NCBI RefSeq assembly: GCF_027533645.1
Contig: NZ_JAQAGY010000005.1
Span: 124,001-188,000 of the forward strand
Source: Paenibacillus caseinilyticus
Lineage (GTDB): Bacteria > Bacillota > Bacilli > Paenibacillales > NBRC-103111
Direction of reading: 5' to 3'
Length of the DNA stretch: 64,000 bases
Part shown: piece by piece, positions 42,233 to 49,821 of the stretch
Position numbering within the stretch: position 1 is the stretch's first letter
Layout: each line of letters begins with the position of its first letter
Program-made: the position numbers and the translations under genes
Notes under the pieces: model-generated
Databases searched by the model: none
Told to the model about the DNA's origin: nothing
What the model saw: the letters and a program-made list of their open reading frames with translations, nothing else

Positions 42233-43288
42233 ATGGCTGAGAAAGCCTTGGGGAAGCCCATCGGGAGCAGCGGCAATAGCGGCACTTCCCGCATGGGCGA
42301 CGCACCGTCGCTCGGCGCCAAGCTGGCCAAATTCAGGGAGCTCGGGCTTCTGCTGTTCATCGTGCTGCTGTCGGCGGCCGTTCAGCTCCGCAATCCGAGC
42401 TTCCTGACGTTCGAGAACATTAACGATCTGGTCACCAACACCGCCATCCTCAGTATTCTTGCCGTAGGCATGATGCTCGTCATTGTTACACGGGGGATCG
42501 ACTTGTCGATCGGGGCGACCTTGGCCCTCTCGGGCATGATCTCAGCCCTGGCCGTCAAGGCCGTGCCGGATCTGCATCCGGCACTGACGCTGCTCCTCGG
42601 TACGATGGTCGGCGTCGTCTGCGGCCTCATCATCGGCTTCCTGATCGCCAAGATGGGGGTGCTGCCGATCATCGCGACGCTGGGGCTGATGAACGTGTTC
42701 CGCGGCCTGACCTTCACGGTCAGCGGGGGCAAGTGGGTCAGCGCCCATCAGATGCCGGAGGGCTTCAAATCGATTGCAACCGGTTCCGTTATGGGGCTGA
42801 ATACGTTGATTTTTATCGCTGTCCTAATCTATGTCGTATTCTACTACTTCATCAACCACACGAGAACCGGCAGGCAGATCTATGCGGTCGGCAGCAATCC
42901 CGAGTCGGCGAAGATCAGCGGGATCCGGGGCGACCGTATCTTGTGGCTGGTGTATACGATCATGGGCGCGCTCTCCGGTCTTGCCGGGGTGCTGTGGGTC
43001 TCGAAGTTCGCTTCGGCCCAAGGGGATACGGCGATGGGGTACGAACTGAACGTGATCGCAGCCTGCGTGCTGGGCGGGGTGTCGATCGCCGGCGGTTCCG
43101 GCAAAATCTCCGGGATTATCCTCGGTTCGATCCTGCTCGGCATCCTGAACAATGCGCTGCCGCTGATCGACGTATCGCCGTTCTGGCAGATGGCGATTCA
43201 GGGCTCGATTATCCTGGTGGCCGTGATCATCAATGCGCTCGTGAAGCGGGGCGTAGACCGCAACCACCTGCTGAGGAGGAGAATCTAA
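42233..43288 (+). CDS. Sugar ABC importer permease 1 (RbsC/RhaP type)
   Basis: 351 residues with 9-10 hydrophobic segments and a ~35-residue polar N-terminus. The BPD_transp_2 signature is present: GMMLVIVTRGIDLSIGATLA, GVLPIIATLGLMNVFRGLTF, GRQIYAVGSNPESAKISGI (coupling helix) and ELNVIAACVLGGVSIAGGSG. GGGGGAAG precedes the ATG. It forms a heterodimer with the next permease, whose start lies two bases after this stop. Confidence 0.88.
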   Translation: MAEKALGKPIGSSGNSGTSRMGDAPSLGAKLAKFRELGLLLFIVLLSAAVQLRNPSFLTFENINDLVTNTAILSILAVGMMLVIVTRGIDLSIGATLALSGMISALAVKAVPDLHPALTLLLGTMVGVVCGLIIGFLIAKMGVLPIIATLGLMNVFRGLTFTVSGGKWVSAHQMPEGFKSIATGSVMGLNTLIFIAVLIYVVFYYFINHTRTGRQIYAVGSNPESAKISGIRGDRILWLVYTIMGALSGLAGVLWVSKFASAQGDTAMGYELNVIAACVLGGVSIAGGSGKISGIILGSILLGILNNALPLIDVSPFWQMAIQGSIILVAVIINALVKRGVDRNHLLRRRI

Positions 43289-43290
43289 CG

Positions 43291-44280
43291 ATGGAAGCGC
43301 AAGCGAGAGGTTTGCAGGGAAGACGGGAATTCAGCCTGAAGAGCTTCTTTCTGCAGTGGGAGTGGCTGCTCGTCGTGATTCTCATTGCCGTGAATATCAT
43401 CAATGCGAATTTGTCACCGTACTACCTGAATTACGAGAGCCTGCGGGATGCGACGATGAGTTTCCTGGACAAAGCGTTCATCGTTCTGCCGATGGTGCTC
43501 GTCATGATTCTCGGCGATATCGATATCTCGGTGGCCTCCACTGTGGCCTTGACCTCGGTGGTCATGGCGGACCTGTATCATCTCGGTCTTCCGATGGAGC
43601 TGTCCATCCTGATCGGTCTGGCCGTCGGGGCGCTGTGCGGGCTGGTCAACGGGCTGCTCATCGTCAAGTTCAAGGAATTATCCGCTGTTATCGTCACGCT
43701 GTCGACTATGATTATCTACCGGGGCATCGCCTATATCATCCTGGAGGACCAGGCCAAAGGGAACTTCCCCGAGTGGTTCAGCTTCTTCGGCTGGGAGTAT
43801 GTCGGCGGAATCCCGTTCATCCTTGTCGTGTTCGCGGTCTTCGCGGCGGCGTACAGCCTGCTGCTGCATAAGACGACCTTCGGACGGAGGGTGTATGCCA
43901 TCGGCAACAACAGCACGGCTAGCCGGTATTCGGGCGTGCAGGTCGATAAGATCAAGGTCATCGTCTTCACGCTTACGGGACTCATGGCAGCGGTTACAGC
44001 GGTCTTCCTCATGTCCCGGATGGGCAGCACGCGGCCGAATGTCGCTACGGGGTATGAGCTCGACGTCATTGCGATGGTCGTGCTCGGCGGAATCAGTACC
44101 GCGGGCGGCAAAGGACGGATGCTCGGCGCGATTCTGGCTGTATTCCTCATTGGGCTGCTGAGCTATGGGCTCGGGCTCGTGAACGTTCCGGCGCAGATGC
44201 TGCTCGTCATCATCGGGCTGCTGCTGATCTTCGCGGTGATGGTGCCGAAGCTGAAGCTCGGCAAGCTGCGCAGGACGTAG
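43291..44280 (+). CDS. Sugar ABC importer permease 2 (RbsC/RhaQ type)
   Basis: 329 residues from ATG 43291, after AGGAGGAG. Same fold as its neighbour: IVLPMVLVMILGDIDISVAS, LSAVIVTLSTMIIYRGIAYI, GRRVYAIGNNSTASRYSGVQ and ELDVIAMVVLGGISTAGGKG. The frame is open far upstream (to 42733) only as a shadow of permease 1. Two non-identical permeases and one ATPase are typical of RhaPQ and LsrCD systems. Confidence 0.88.
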   Translation: MEAQARGLQGRREFSLKSFFLQWEWLLVVILIAVNIINANLSPYYLNYESLRDATMSFLDKAFIVLPMVLVMILGDIDISVASTVALTSVVMADLYHLGLPMELSILIGLAVGALCGLVNGLLIVKFKELSAVIVTLSTMIIYRGIAYIILEDQAKGNFPEWFSFFGWEYVGGIPFILVVFAVFAAAYSLLLHKTTFGRRVYAIGNNSTASRYSGVQVDKIKVIVFTLTGLMAAVTAVFLMSRMGSTRPNVATGYELDVIAMVVLGGISTAGGKGRMLGAILAVFLIGLLSYGLGLVNVPAQMLLVIIGLLLIFAVMVPKLKLGKLRRT

Positions 44281-44372
44281 GGGGAGACAGTCCTCGCCTC
44301 GGGCACTGTGTGGAGCGGGGCGCCGGCAGGATAAGATTATCAGCACACAGGAACTACCCATGGCGAATACGG

Positions 44373-44396
44373 CAGACTTCCTCCGTAAGGAAGCTG
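44373..44396 (+). promoter_or_regulatory. Intra-operon hairpin before the binding-protein gene
   Basis: CAGACTTCC / GGAAGCTG (one bulged A) with a 7-base loop, then TTTG. It lies in the 166-base gap between permease 2 and the binding protein. It could be a weak terminator or a processing/stability element that allows more binding protein than permease. A weak promoter-like TATGAT follows at 44419-44424. Confidence 0.45.
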
Positions 44397-44446
44397 TTTG
44401 TATACACTTTTTAGACCATATGATGTAGATAGGGGAGATCGGTCCG

Positions 44447-45526
44447 ATGAAAAAAATGGTGATGACCTGTTTGGCGGCGGTTCTGAGTTTGTCGATGCTG
44501 GCGGCTTGCGGCGGAGGGAATACCTCGGGTACGGGAGGCAGCGCTGAGCCTGCGAAGAGCGAAGGGGCGAAGCCGGCGGACAGCGGGGCGGGAGGCAAGA
44601 AGAAGTACGCCATCATCTTCAAGAACACGGGCAACCCGTACGGCGAGAAGCAGATGGAAGGCTTCAAGAACGCGGTGACGGAGCTCGGCGGCGAGGCGAT
44701 CCTGAAGGCGCCGGACCAGCCGACGGCCGAGGCGCAGATTAAGATGATCGAGGAGCTCATCTCGCAGAAGGTGAGCGCGATCGCGATTGCCGCCAACGAT
44801 CCGGATGCGCTGCAGCCCGCCCTGAAGAAGGCGATGAATGCCGGCATCAAGGTGCTCTCCCTCGACTCGGCGGTCAATGCGCAGAGCCGCATGGTGCACA
44901 TCAACCAGGCGGATCCGGAGCGGATCGGCCGAGTGCAGGTGCAGGCGATCTCCGAGATGATCGGCGGTAAGGGCGAGATTGCGGTGCTGAGCGCCACCTC
45001 CCAGGCGACGAACCAGAACCTGTGGATCGACTGGATGAAGAAGGAGCTCGAAGATCCGAAGTATAAGGAGATGAAGCTGGTCAAAGTGGCTTACGGCGAC
45101 GACCTCCGCGACAAGAGCGTGTCCGAGACGGAAGCGCTGCTGAAGTCGTACCCGAACCTGAAGGGCATCATCTCCCCGACGACCGTAGGGATTGCCGCGG
45201 CAGGCAAGGTGCTCACGGACAAAGGCCAGAAGGGCAAAGTGCAGCTCACCGGCCTCGGCCTGCCGAGCGAGATGGCGCAGTACATCGAATCCGGCGTGTC
45301 GCAGTGGATGTATCTGTGGAATCCGGTCGACGTAGGCTATCTGGCCGGCTTCGCGGCGGACGCGCTGGTGCAGGGCACCATCACCGGCAAGACGGGCGAC
45401 AAATTCAAGGCCGGCCGTCTCGGCGACAAGGAAGTGATCGCGGACGACAAGGGAACGCAGATCATGCTCGGCGATCCGTTCAAGTTCGATGCCAAGAATA
45501 TCGGCGAGTGGAAGTCGGTGTACTAA
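44447..45526 (+). CDS. Sugar-binding lipoprotein (RhaS-like)
   Basis: 359 residues. A lipoprotein signal (LSLSMLAAC) puts the lipid-modified Cys at residue 21, followed by a Gly/Ser/Ala spacer. The mature Peripla_BP_4 fold has KKYAIIFKNTGNPYGEKQME, AIAIAANDPDALQPALKKAM, GIKVLSLDSAVNAQSRMVHI and a C-terminal LWNPVDVGYLAGFAADALVQ resembling rhamnose-type RhaS and LsrB proteins. It delivers the sugar to the permease pair. The sugar is inferred from the family and from rhaM 8 kb away; L-rhamnose or another deoxyhexose is most likely. Confidence 0.82.
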   Translation: MKKMVMTCLAAVLSLSMLAACGGGNTSGTGGSAEPAKSEGAKPADSGAGGKKKYAIIFKNTGNPYGEKQMEGFKNAVTELGGEAILKAPDQPTAEAQIKMIEELISQKVSAIAIAANDPDALQPALKKAMNAGIKVLSLDSAVNAQSRMVHINQADPERIGRVQVQAISEMIGGKGEIAVLSATSQATNQNLWIDWMKKELEDPKYKEMKLVKVAYGDDLRDKSVSETEALLKSYPNLKGIISPTTVGIAAAGKVLTDKGQKGKVQLTGLGLPSEMAQYIESGVSQWMYLWNPVDVGYLAGFAADALVQGTITGKTGDKFKAGRLGDKEVIADDKGTQIMLGDPFKFDAKNIGEWKSVY

Positions 45527-45564
45527 ACCGAACATAGGCAGGCTGCAAGGACTATAATCGTCAG

Positions 45565-45616
45565 CAGGTTTCCGGGACATGGAGGTGAGGCCATCCATCC
45601 CGGGAGCCTGTTTTTT
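45565..45616 (+). terminator. Terminator of the sugar ABC operon
   Basis: Stem CAGGTTTCCGGG / CCCGGGAGCCTG (45565-45576, 45599-45610; two G-T pairs) then six T. Confidence 0.85.
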
Positions 45617-45760
45617 GGTTGCTTCCTTTTTGCTTCATTATAATGAAGATGAAGCGTGCATGGGACGGATGGGAAGGTTAAATAGAAGCAGCGGTGCGGT
45701 GGGCGCGTGCTTATGCGGGCGTTCCGCTGTCTATTTTGTTTCCATACGGCGTTCCTGGTA

Positions 45761-45798
45761 TTGGACAACTCAATTAAATTGTGTACAATTAAACTATG
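45761..45798 (+). promoter_or_regulatory. OhrR-like operator over the gpx promoter
   Basis: CAATTAAATTGTG (45771-45783) directly followed by TACAATTAAACTATG (45784-45798) reproduces the two-half layout of the B. subtilis OhrR operator, each half built of CAATT and AATTG. It overlaps a promoter with -35 TTGGAC (45761-45766), 17-base spacer and -10 TACAAT (45784-45789). OhrR is an organic-peroxide-sensing MarR repressor; the gene downstream encodes a peroxidase. OhrR itself is not in the window. Confidence 0.7.
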
Positions 45799-45854
45799 AA
45801 ATTAGACGGAATAGGCCGTTATCCGGTTCAATCATCCCTTAGGAGGTTCACCCC

Positions 45855-46346
45855 ATGTCCATCTATGATATCGAAGTGACCACGATCCGCGGAGAGCAGC
45901 AAACCTTGGCTGCCTACCGCAATCAGGTGCTGCTTATCGTGAATACGGCAACGAAATGCGGCTTCGCCCCGCAGTTCAAGGGCCTGCAGAAGCTCCATGA
46001 TACATACAGGGAGCAGGGGTTTGCCGTACTGGGCTTCCCGAGCAGCCAGTTCATGGATCAGGAGCTTCACGACAACGCAGGCATCGCGCAGGCCTGCGAG
46101 CTCAATCACGGCGTGTCTTTCCCGCTGTTCGCGAAGATTGACGTCAACGGCAGCAACGCTCATCCGTTGTTCCAATACCTGAGCACCGAAGCCCGCGGCC
46201 TGCTCGGCTCCAAGGCGATCAAGTGGAACTTCACGAAGTTCCTTGTCGACCGCAGCGGCCGCGTGCTGAAGCGGTTTGCCCCGAGCGATACGCCGGAGTC
46301 GATCGAGAGCAAGATTGCGGAGCTGCTCGGTTCGACGCAGGGATAA
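45855..46346 (+). CDS. Glutathione peroxidase family thiol peroxidase
   Basis: 163 residues from ATG 45855 after TAGGAGG. The peroxidatic Cys is in VNTATKCGF (Cys35), the Gln in FPSSQF and the Trp-Asn in WNFTKFLVD, completing the catalytic tetrad. The second family motif usually reads GFPCNQF; here Cys is replaced by Ser (GFPSSQF), so the usual resolving cysteine is missing and the sequence shows only one Cys in the first half plus one in IAQACEL, which may act as resolving residue. It reduces organic hydroperoxides, probably with thioredoxin. Confidence 0.9.
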   Translation: MSIYDIEVTTIRGEQQTLAAYRNQVLLIVNTATKCGFAPQFKGLQKLHDTYREQGFAVLGFPSSQFMDQELHDNAGIAQACELNHGVSFPLFAKIDVNGSNAHPLFQYLSTEARGLLGSKAIKWNFTKFLVDRSGRVLKRFAPSDTPESIESKIAELLGSTQG

Positions 46347-46360
46347 AAAAGCATAGGGAG

Positions 46361-46393
46361 CCCCCTCTTTTCTAAAGGAAAGAGGGGGTTTTT
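46361..46393 (+). terminator. Terminator after the peroxidase gene
   Basis: Stem CCCCCTCTTT / AAAGAGGGGG (46361-46370, 46379-46388) then TTTTT. Confidence 0.9.
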
Positions 46394-46503
46394 GGCTGCA
46401 GCGGCGGGAGCAGTGCGATGGCATATGGAAGCGGCTTAGAGAGAGGGGCGGGTAACGGATAATCAATTCATTGGATTCTTTCCATCCGGGTCCCTTTATC
46501 GCA

Positions 46504-46532
46504 AGCAGGTTATATTCGCGCTATATCCTGCT
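46504..46532. repeat. Inverted repeat upstream of pectinesterase gene
   Basis: AGCAGG and TATA arms (46504-46514) pair with TATA and CCTGCT (46522-46532) around TTCGCGC. It lies about 75 bases before the pectinesterase start and may be an operator or a leader hairpin. Confidence 0.4.
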
Positions 46533-46607
46533 GCAGCGTAAGTCCGCTATGTTGAAGGGGATACGCCCTGCTTCTACCCATTTGGAACCAAGAGGAGAGA
46601 TGACCTG

Positions 46608-47777
46608 ATGAAAGCGAAGTTTACCGTACCTTTGGCCGTAGGTACCTTCCTGCTGGTATCCGCTGCAGTTCCATGGGCAGCCGGATCCGGTACCGCCTCC
46701 GCCGCCGCTGCTTCGAATGCGTCTGTACAACCCGCGGCTGAACAAGTCACAACCTCACTTGCTAAGGAGCCTAAGAAAGCCATGACGACACGAGCAATCA
46801 TCGACACTGCCTACAGAGGAGCCGAGGGAGCCGAAGTGAAGGGCGTCAAGCACTACCGCTCCCTTCAGGCCGCCATCCGCGATGTGCCGGCAGACCAGGC
46901 CTCCCCGTATGTCATCTATCTCAAGGCCGGTATCTATAAGGAAGTCATCACCGTGGACAAGCCGTTCGTCACCCTGGTGGGGGAGAACGCGAAGCGCACC
47001 ATCGTTACCTATGATAACGCCAGCGGTACACCGAAGCCGGACGGCAGCGGAACGCTCGGAACGACGGGCAGTGCTACGGTGACCGTCAAGGGGGAAGACT
47101 TCACGGCGGTGAACGTCACGTTCGAGAATTCGTTCGATGAGGCGAACTCCGCCTTCGAGAACAAACAAGCCGTAGCGATCAAGACGCAGGCGGACCGGGC
47201 GATCTTCAAGGACTGCCGCTTCATTGGCAATCAGGATACGCTGTATCCCAATCTCGGAAGACAATACTTCGCTGACTCTTATATAGAAGGGGATGTCGAC
47301 TTCATCTTTGGCGCAGCCACGGCTGTCTTCGAGAATTCCCGCATTCATTCCCTGGACCGCGGCTCTGACAGCAACAACGGATACGTGACGGCGGCCAGCA
47401 CGCTCAATACGAACCCGTACGGCTACCTCTTCATCAACTGCCGCCTGACAAGCGATCCGGGGATGAAAGGCACGGTCTCGCTGGGCCGTCCATGGCAGCC
47501 TGGCGGCAATACAAGCGCCGTGGCCAGCGTCGTGTTCAAGAATACGCATATGGGCAGCCACATCACCGGGACCGGATGGGTGGACATGGGCGCATCGCAG
47601 GCGGCGAATGCGCGGTTCTTCGAATACGGCAGCAGAGGCCCGGGAGCGATCGCCAGTCCGACGCGTCCCCAGCTCACGAAGGAGCAGGCGGACCTGCATA
47701 CGCCGGAAGCCTATTTCGGGGACTGGGAGCCGAAGAAGGTGCTGAAGCAGCTGGAGCGCTCCGCAGACAGGCCCTGA
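46608..47777 (+). CDS. Secreted pectinesterase (CE8)
   Basis: 389 residues. A signal peptide (KAKFTVPLAVGTFLLVSAAV, cleavage near TASAAAA) is followed by a right-handed beta-helix. Family motifs: the YVIYLKAGIYKE start, the GNQDTLY segment with the catalytic acid Asp, DFIFGAAT with the nucleophile Asp, and LGRPW with the active-site Arg. It de-esterifies plant homogalacturonan outside the cell. AGGAGAG precedes the ATG. With the deoxyhexose importer nearby (rhamnose is the backbone sugar of rhamnogalacturonan) it points to life on plant material. Confidence 0.9.
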   Translation: MKAKFTVPLAVGTFLLVSAAVPWAAGSGTASAAAASNASVQPAAEQVTTSLAKEPKKAMTTRAIIDTAYRGAEGAEVKGVKHYRSLQAAIRDVPADQASPYVIYLKAGIYKEVITVDKPFVTLVGENAKRTIVTYDNASGTPKPDGSGTLGTTGSATVTVKGEDFTAVNVTFENSFDEANSAFENKQAVAIKTQADRAIFKDCRFIGNQDTLYPNLGRQYFADSYIEGDVDFIFGAATAVFENSRIHSLDRGSDSNNGYVTAASTLNTNPYGYLFINCRLTSDPGMKGTVSLGRPWQPGGNTSAVASVVFKNTHMGSHITGTGWVDMGASQAANARFFEYGSRGPGAIASPTRPQLTKEQADLHTPEAYFGDWEPKKVLKQLERSADRP

Positions 47778-47931
47778 CGATCCTCGTTTCCCATACCCCC
47801 GGAAGGCGTAATAAGAGGGAGAGGCCGCTGACATAGAGTGCCCTGCAGGCGCTTAGGGCTTCGTTCTTAATTACGATATCCCTGGTCCTTCTGGAAGAGA
47901 TTAATGCTTGACAGGCACCTTCTTTGAAAAC

Positions 47932-48004
47932 GTGAATAATTTTGTCTAATTTTTGATCAAAAAGTGAATAATCTTTGAACAAAACGGGTATTGTATGGTA
48001 TACT
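47932..48004 (+). promoter_or_regulatory. Promoter with palindrome and direct repeats
   Basis: -35 TTGAAC (47975-47980), 18-base spacer, -10 TATACT (47999-48004). Upstream, the perfect 14-bp palindrome TTTTTGATCAAAAA (47950-47963) sits between two copies of GTGAATAAT (47932-47940 and 47963-47971). This is an operator-like arrangement immediately upstream of the -35. Confidence 0.6.
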
Positions 48005-48053
48005 AATCGTAGTTAGTTAAGCACTTACAATATCTGTTTTGGAGTGATTCCTA

Positions 48054-48314
48054 ATGACGACAAAAACAGCTACCGTACAAAGCGAAATCCAAGGCGAGCG
48101 GGACGTAAACCGCCTCGTGGGATGGATGACTGCAGCAGCATGGATTTTTCTGGGCTTCGGACTTCTGCTGAGCCTGTTTAACCTACATCATTTCAGCGAC
48201 CGCAACCCAAGCCTGATGATCGGGATCGGCTGCATGGTCGGCAGTGTTTTCATTTATGTGATGCGCACGGCGATCCATTTGGTTCATTCCCGTGCTGAGA
48301 ACGGGAGTAAGTGA
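48054..48314 (+). CDS. Small two-helix membrane protein
   Basis: 86 residues with two membrane segments (TAAAWIFLGFGLLLSLFNL and LMIGIGCMVGSVFIYVMRTA) joined by a short polar loop (HHFSDRNPS), and charged tails. TGGAGTGAT precedes the ATG. No family recognised. It has its own promoter and terminator and lies 400 bases before the quinol oxidase operon, so an association with respiration is conceivable but unproven. Confidence 0.75.
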   Translation: MTTKTATVQSEIQGERDVNRLVGWMTAAAWIFLGFGLLLSLFNLHHFSDRNPSLMIGIGCMVGSVFIYVMRTAIHLVHSRAENGSK

Positions 48315-48377
48315 ACGGACAGACCTAGAGCAGAGGAAGATAAGTCCCTGATTTCCCCATAATCGTCTTTTACAGGA

Positions 48378-48418
48378 AACACCTCCAACCGGTACCAGAC
48401 CGGCGGAGGTGTTTTTTT
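48378..48418 (+). terminator. Terminator after the small membrane protein gene
   Basis: Stem AACACCTCC / GGAGGTGTT (48378-48386, 48405-48413) with nested CCGGT/ACCGG, then a seven-T run. Confidence 0.9.
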
Positions 48419-48448
48419 ATAAGTTTGTCAGCTTCGTGACAAACTTAT
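48419..48448. promoter_or_regulatory. Perfect 12-bp-arm palindrome before qox
   Basis: ATAAGTTTGTCA (48419-48430) and its exact complement (48437-48448) flank GCTTCG. It directly abuts the preceding T run. There is no T run after it on the plus strand, so it is more operator-like than terminator-like. The core TTGTCA-N6-TGACAA resembles binding sites of dimeric repressors, but I cannot name the protein. Confidence 0.5.
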
Positions 48449-48635
48449 TACAGAGAAAAGGCGAAGTTTTGACGTATTTGTTAACCCCCGCGTCAAGCCG
48501 GAAAGAATCTGCTATCTTATAGATATCGCTTCAGTGAGAGCCGTAAGTCTTCAAAAAAGGACACCGGGTTCGGGGAAGGGCAGCTGTCCGATCCGCGTAC
48601 CATTTCACCCGGAGGTCGTTTTGAAAACCTACGTT

Positions 48636-48651
48636 TGTGATTTTTGTCACA
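48636..48651. promoter_or_regulatory. Fnr- or Rex-type box upstream of qoxA
   Basis: TGTGATTTTTGTCACA is an exact TGTGA-N6-TCACA (Fnr/Crp). Extended by one base on each side it also fits TTGTGA-N6-TCACAA, close to the Rex consensus. It lies 65 bases before the qoxA start, a sensible place for oxygen or NADH/NAD+ control of a terminal oxidase. Confidence 0.6.
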
Positions 48652-48715
48652 AGTTTTGCCTATAGATCAATGCTAAGATTGTGCACCAGCACCTTGAGGA
48701 GAATGGAGGACCAAC

Positions 48716-49735
48716 ATGCAACAAACAAAACGGATGCTTCGCAAGGCACTGCCGCTCATCTTCTTACTGGCCGGCGTGCTGCTGCTGTCGGCCTGCGGCG
48801 AGCAGCCCATGGTACTCGATCCGAAGGGACCGATTGCCGCGGACCAGAAGGATTTGATTCTGATCTCTTCCCTCTTGTGCGCCGTGATCCTCTTCCCGGT
48901 TCTCGGTTTGACCGCCTATATCGTATGGAAGTACAGGGAGCGGGAGGGCAGCACGGCGGCTTACCAGCCGAACTTCTCCCACAGCACCAAGCTGGAAGTG
49001 ATCTGGTGGGGAATTCCCATCGTTATCATCATTATTCTGGCGGTAGTCACTGCGCGGTATACGTACGCGCTTGAGCCTTCGAAGCCGATCGAATCGGAGA
49101 AGAAAGCCATTACGATCCAAGCAACCTCGCTCGACTGGAAGTGGCTGTTCACTTATCCGGAGCAGGGCATTGCGACGGTGAACTACCTGCAGATTCCGGA
49201 GGATGTGCCGGTCAAGTTTGAACTGACGAGCGATGCGCCGATGAACTCGTTCTGGATCCCGCAGCTCGGCGGACAGATGTACACGATGTCGGGCATGGGC
49301 ATGACGCTCTTCCTTCAGGCGGATCACCCTGGACGTTATTATGGGTCGGGTGCGAACTTCAGCGGCGAGCACTTTGGCGACATGAAATTCTATGTGGATG
49401 CGAAGTCCCAAACTGAGTTCGATGCCTGGGTGAAAGAGGTCAAAGCCTCTCCTGCCAAGCTGACGAACGAATCGTACGAGAAGCTGGCGGAGAAAGGGAC
49501 CTCTCCTGTCGCGGTGTTCTCCTCGTTCCCAGAAGGATTGTTCCAGCGGATCGTCACGAAATACGCGCCGGGCGGACACGCCCACGGACATGAGAGCGCG
49601 CCGCTTCCGCAGTCGAAGACGGATCCCGTACAGAAGCCGCTGCCGGATGCCAAGCAGAATACGGACGCCGGCAGCGGAACAAGCACGAATAGCAGCACGA
49701 AGGGCAGCGAGCATTCGGGTCATACGGGTCATTAA
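48716..49735 (+). CDS. qoxA: Menaquinol oxidase (aa3-type) subunit II
   Basis: 339 residues. A lipoprotein signal (LLAGVLLLSAC), two membrane helices (ILISSLLCAVILFPVLGLTA; VIWWGIPIVIIIILAVVTAR) and a cupredoxin domain (MNSFWIPQLGGQMYTMSGMG). The CuA ligands of cytochrome c oxidases are absent: the loop reads GANFSGEHFGDMKF with no cysteines. So the enzyme takes electrons from quinol, not cytochrome c. A His/Gly/Ser-rich tail (GGHAHGHE, SEHSGHTGH) extends the C-terminus and could bind metal. GGAGGACC precedes the ATG. Confidence 0.9.
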   Translation: MQQTKRMLRKALPLIFLLAGVLLLSACGEQPMVLDPKGPIAADQKDLILISSLLCAVILFPVLGLTAYIVWKYREREGSTAAYQPNFSHSTKLEVIWWGIPIVIIIILAVVTARYTYALEPSKPIESEKKAITIQATSLDWKWLFTYPEQGIATVNYLQIPEDVPVKFELTSDAPMNSFWIPQLGGQMYTMSGMGMTLFLQADHPGRYYGSGANFSGEHFGDMKFYVDAKSQTEFDAWVKEVKASPAKLTNESYEKLAEKGTSPVAVFSSFPEGLFQRIVTKYAPGGHAHGHESAPLPQSKTDPVQKPLPDAKQNTDAGSGTSTNSSTKGSEHSGHTGH

Positions 49736-49821
49736 GGACCTGGTAAGCCAGGCCCGAATACAGGAATACCTGCTATCTGCAAGGATTTATAACAGCGAAA
49801 ACACCGAAAGGAAGTCCTCCA

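Noticed and set aside
42733-43290. N-terminal 186-codon extension of permease 2
   Set aside because: It overlaps permease 1 out of frame; the AGGAGGAG site and normal family N-terminus fix the start at 43291.
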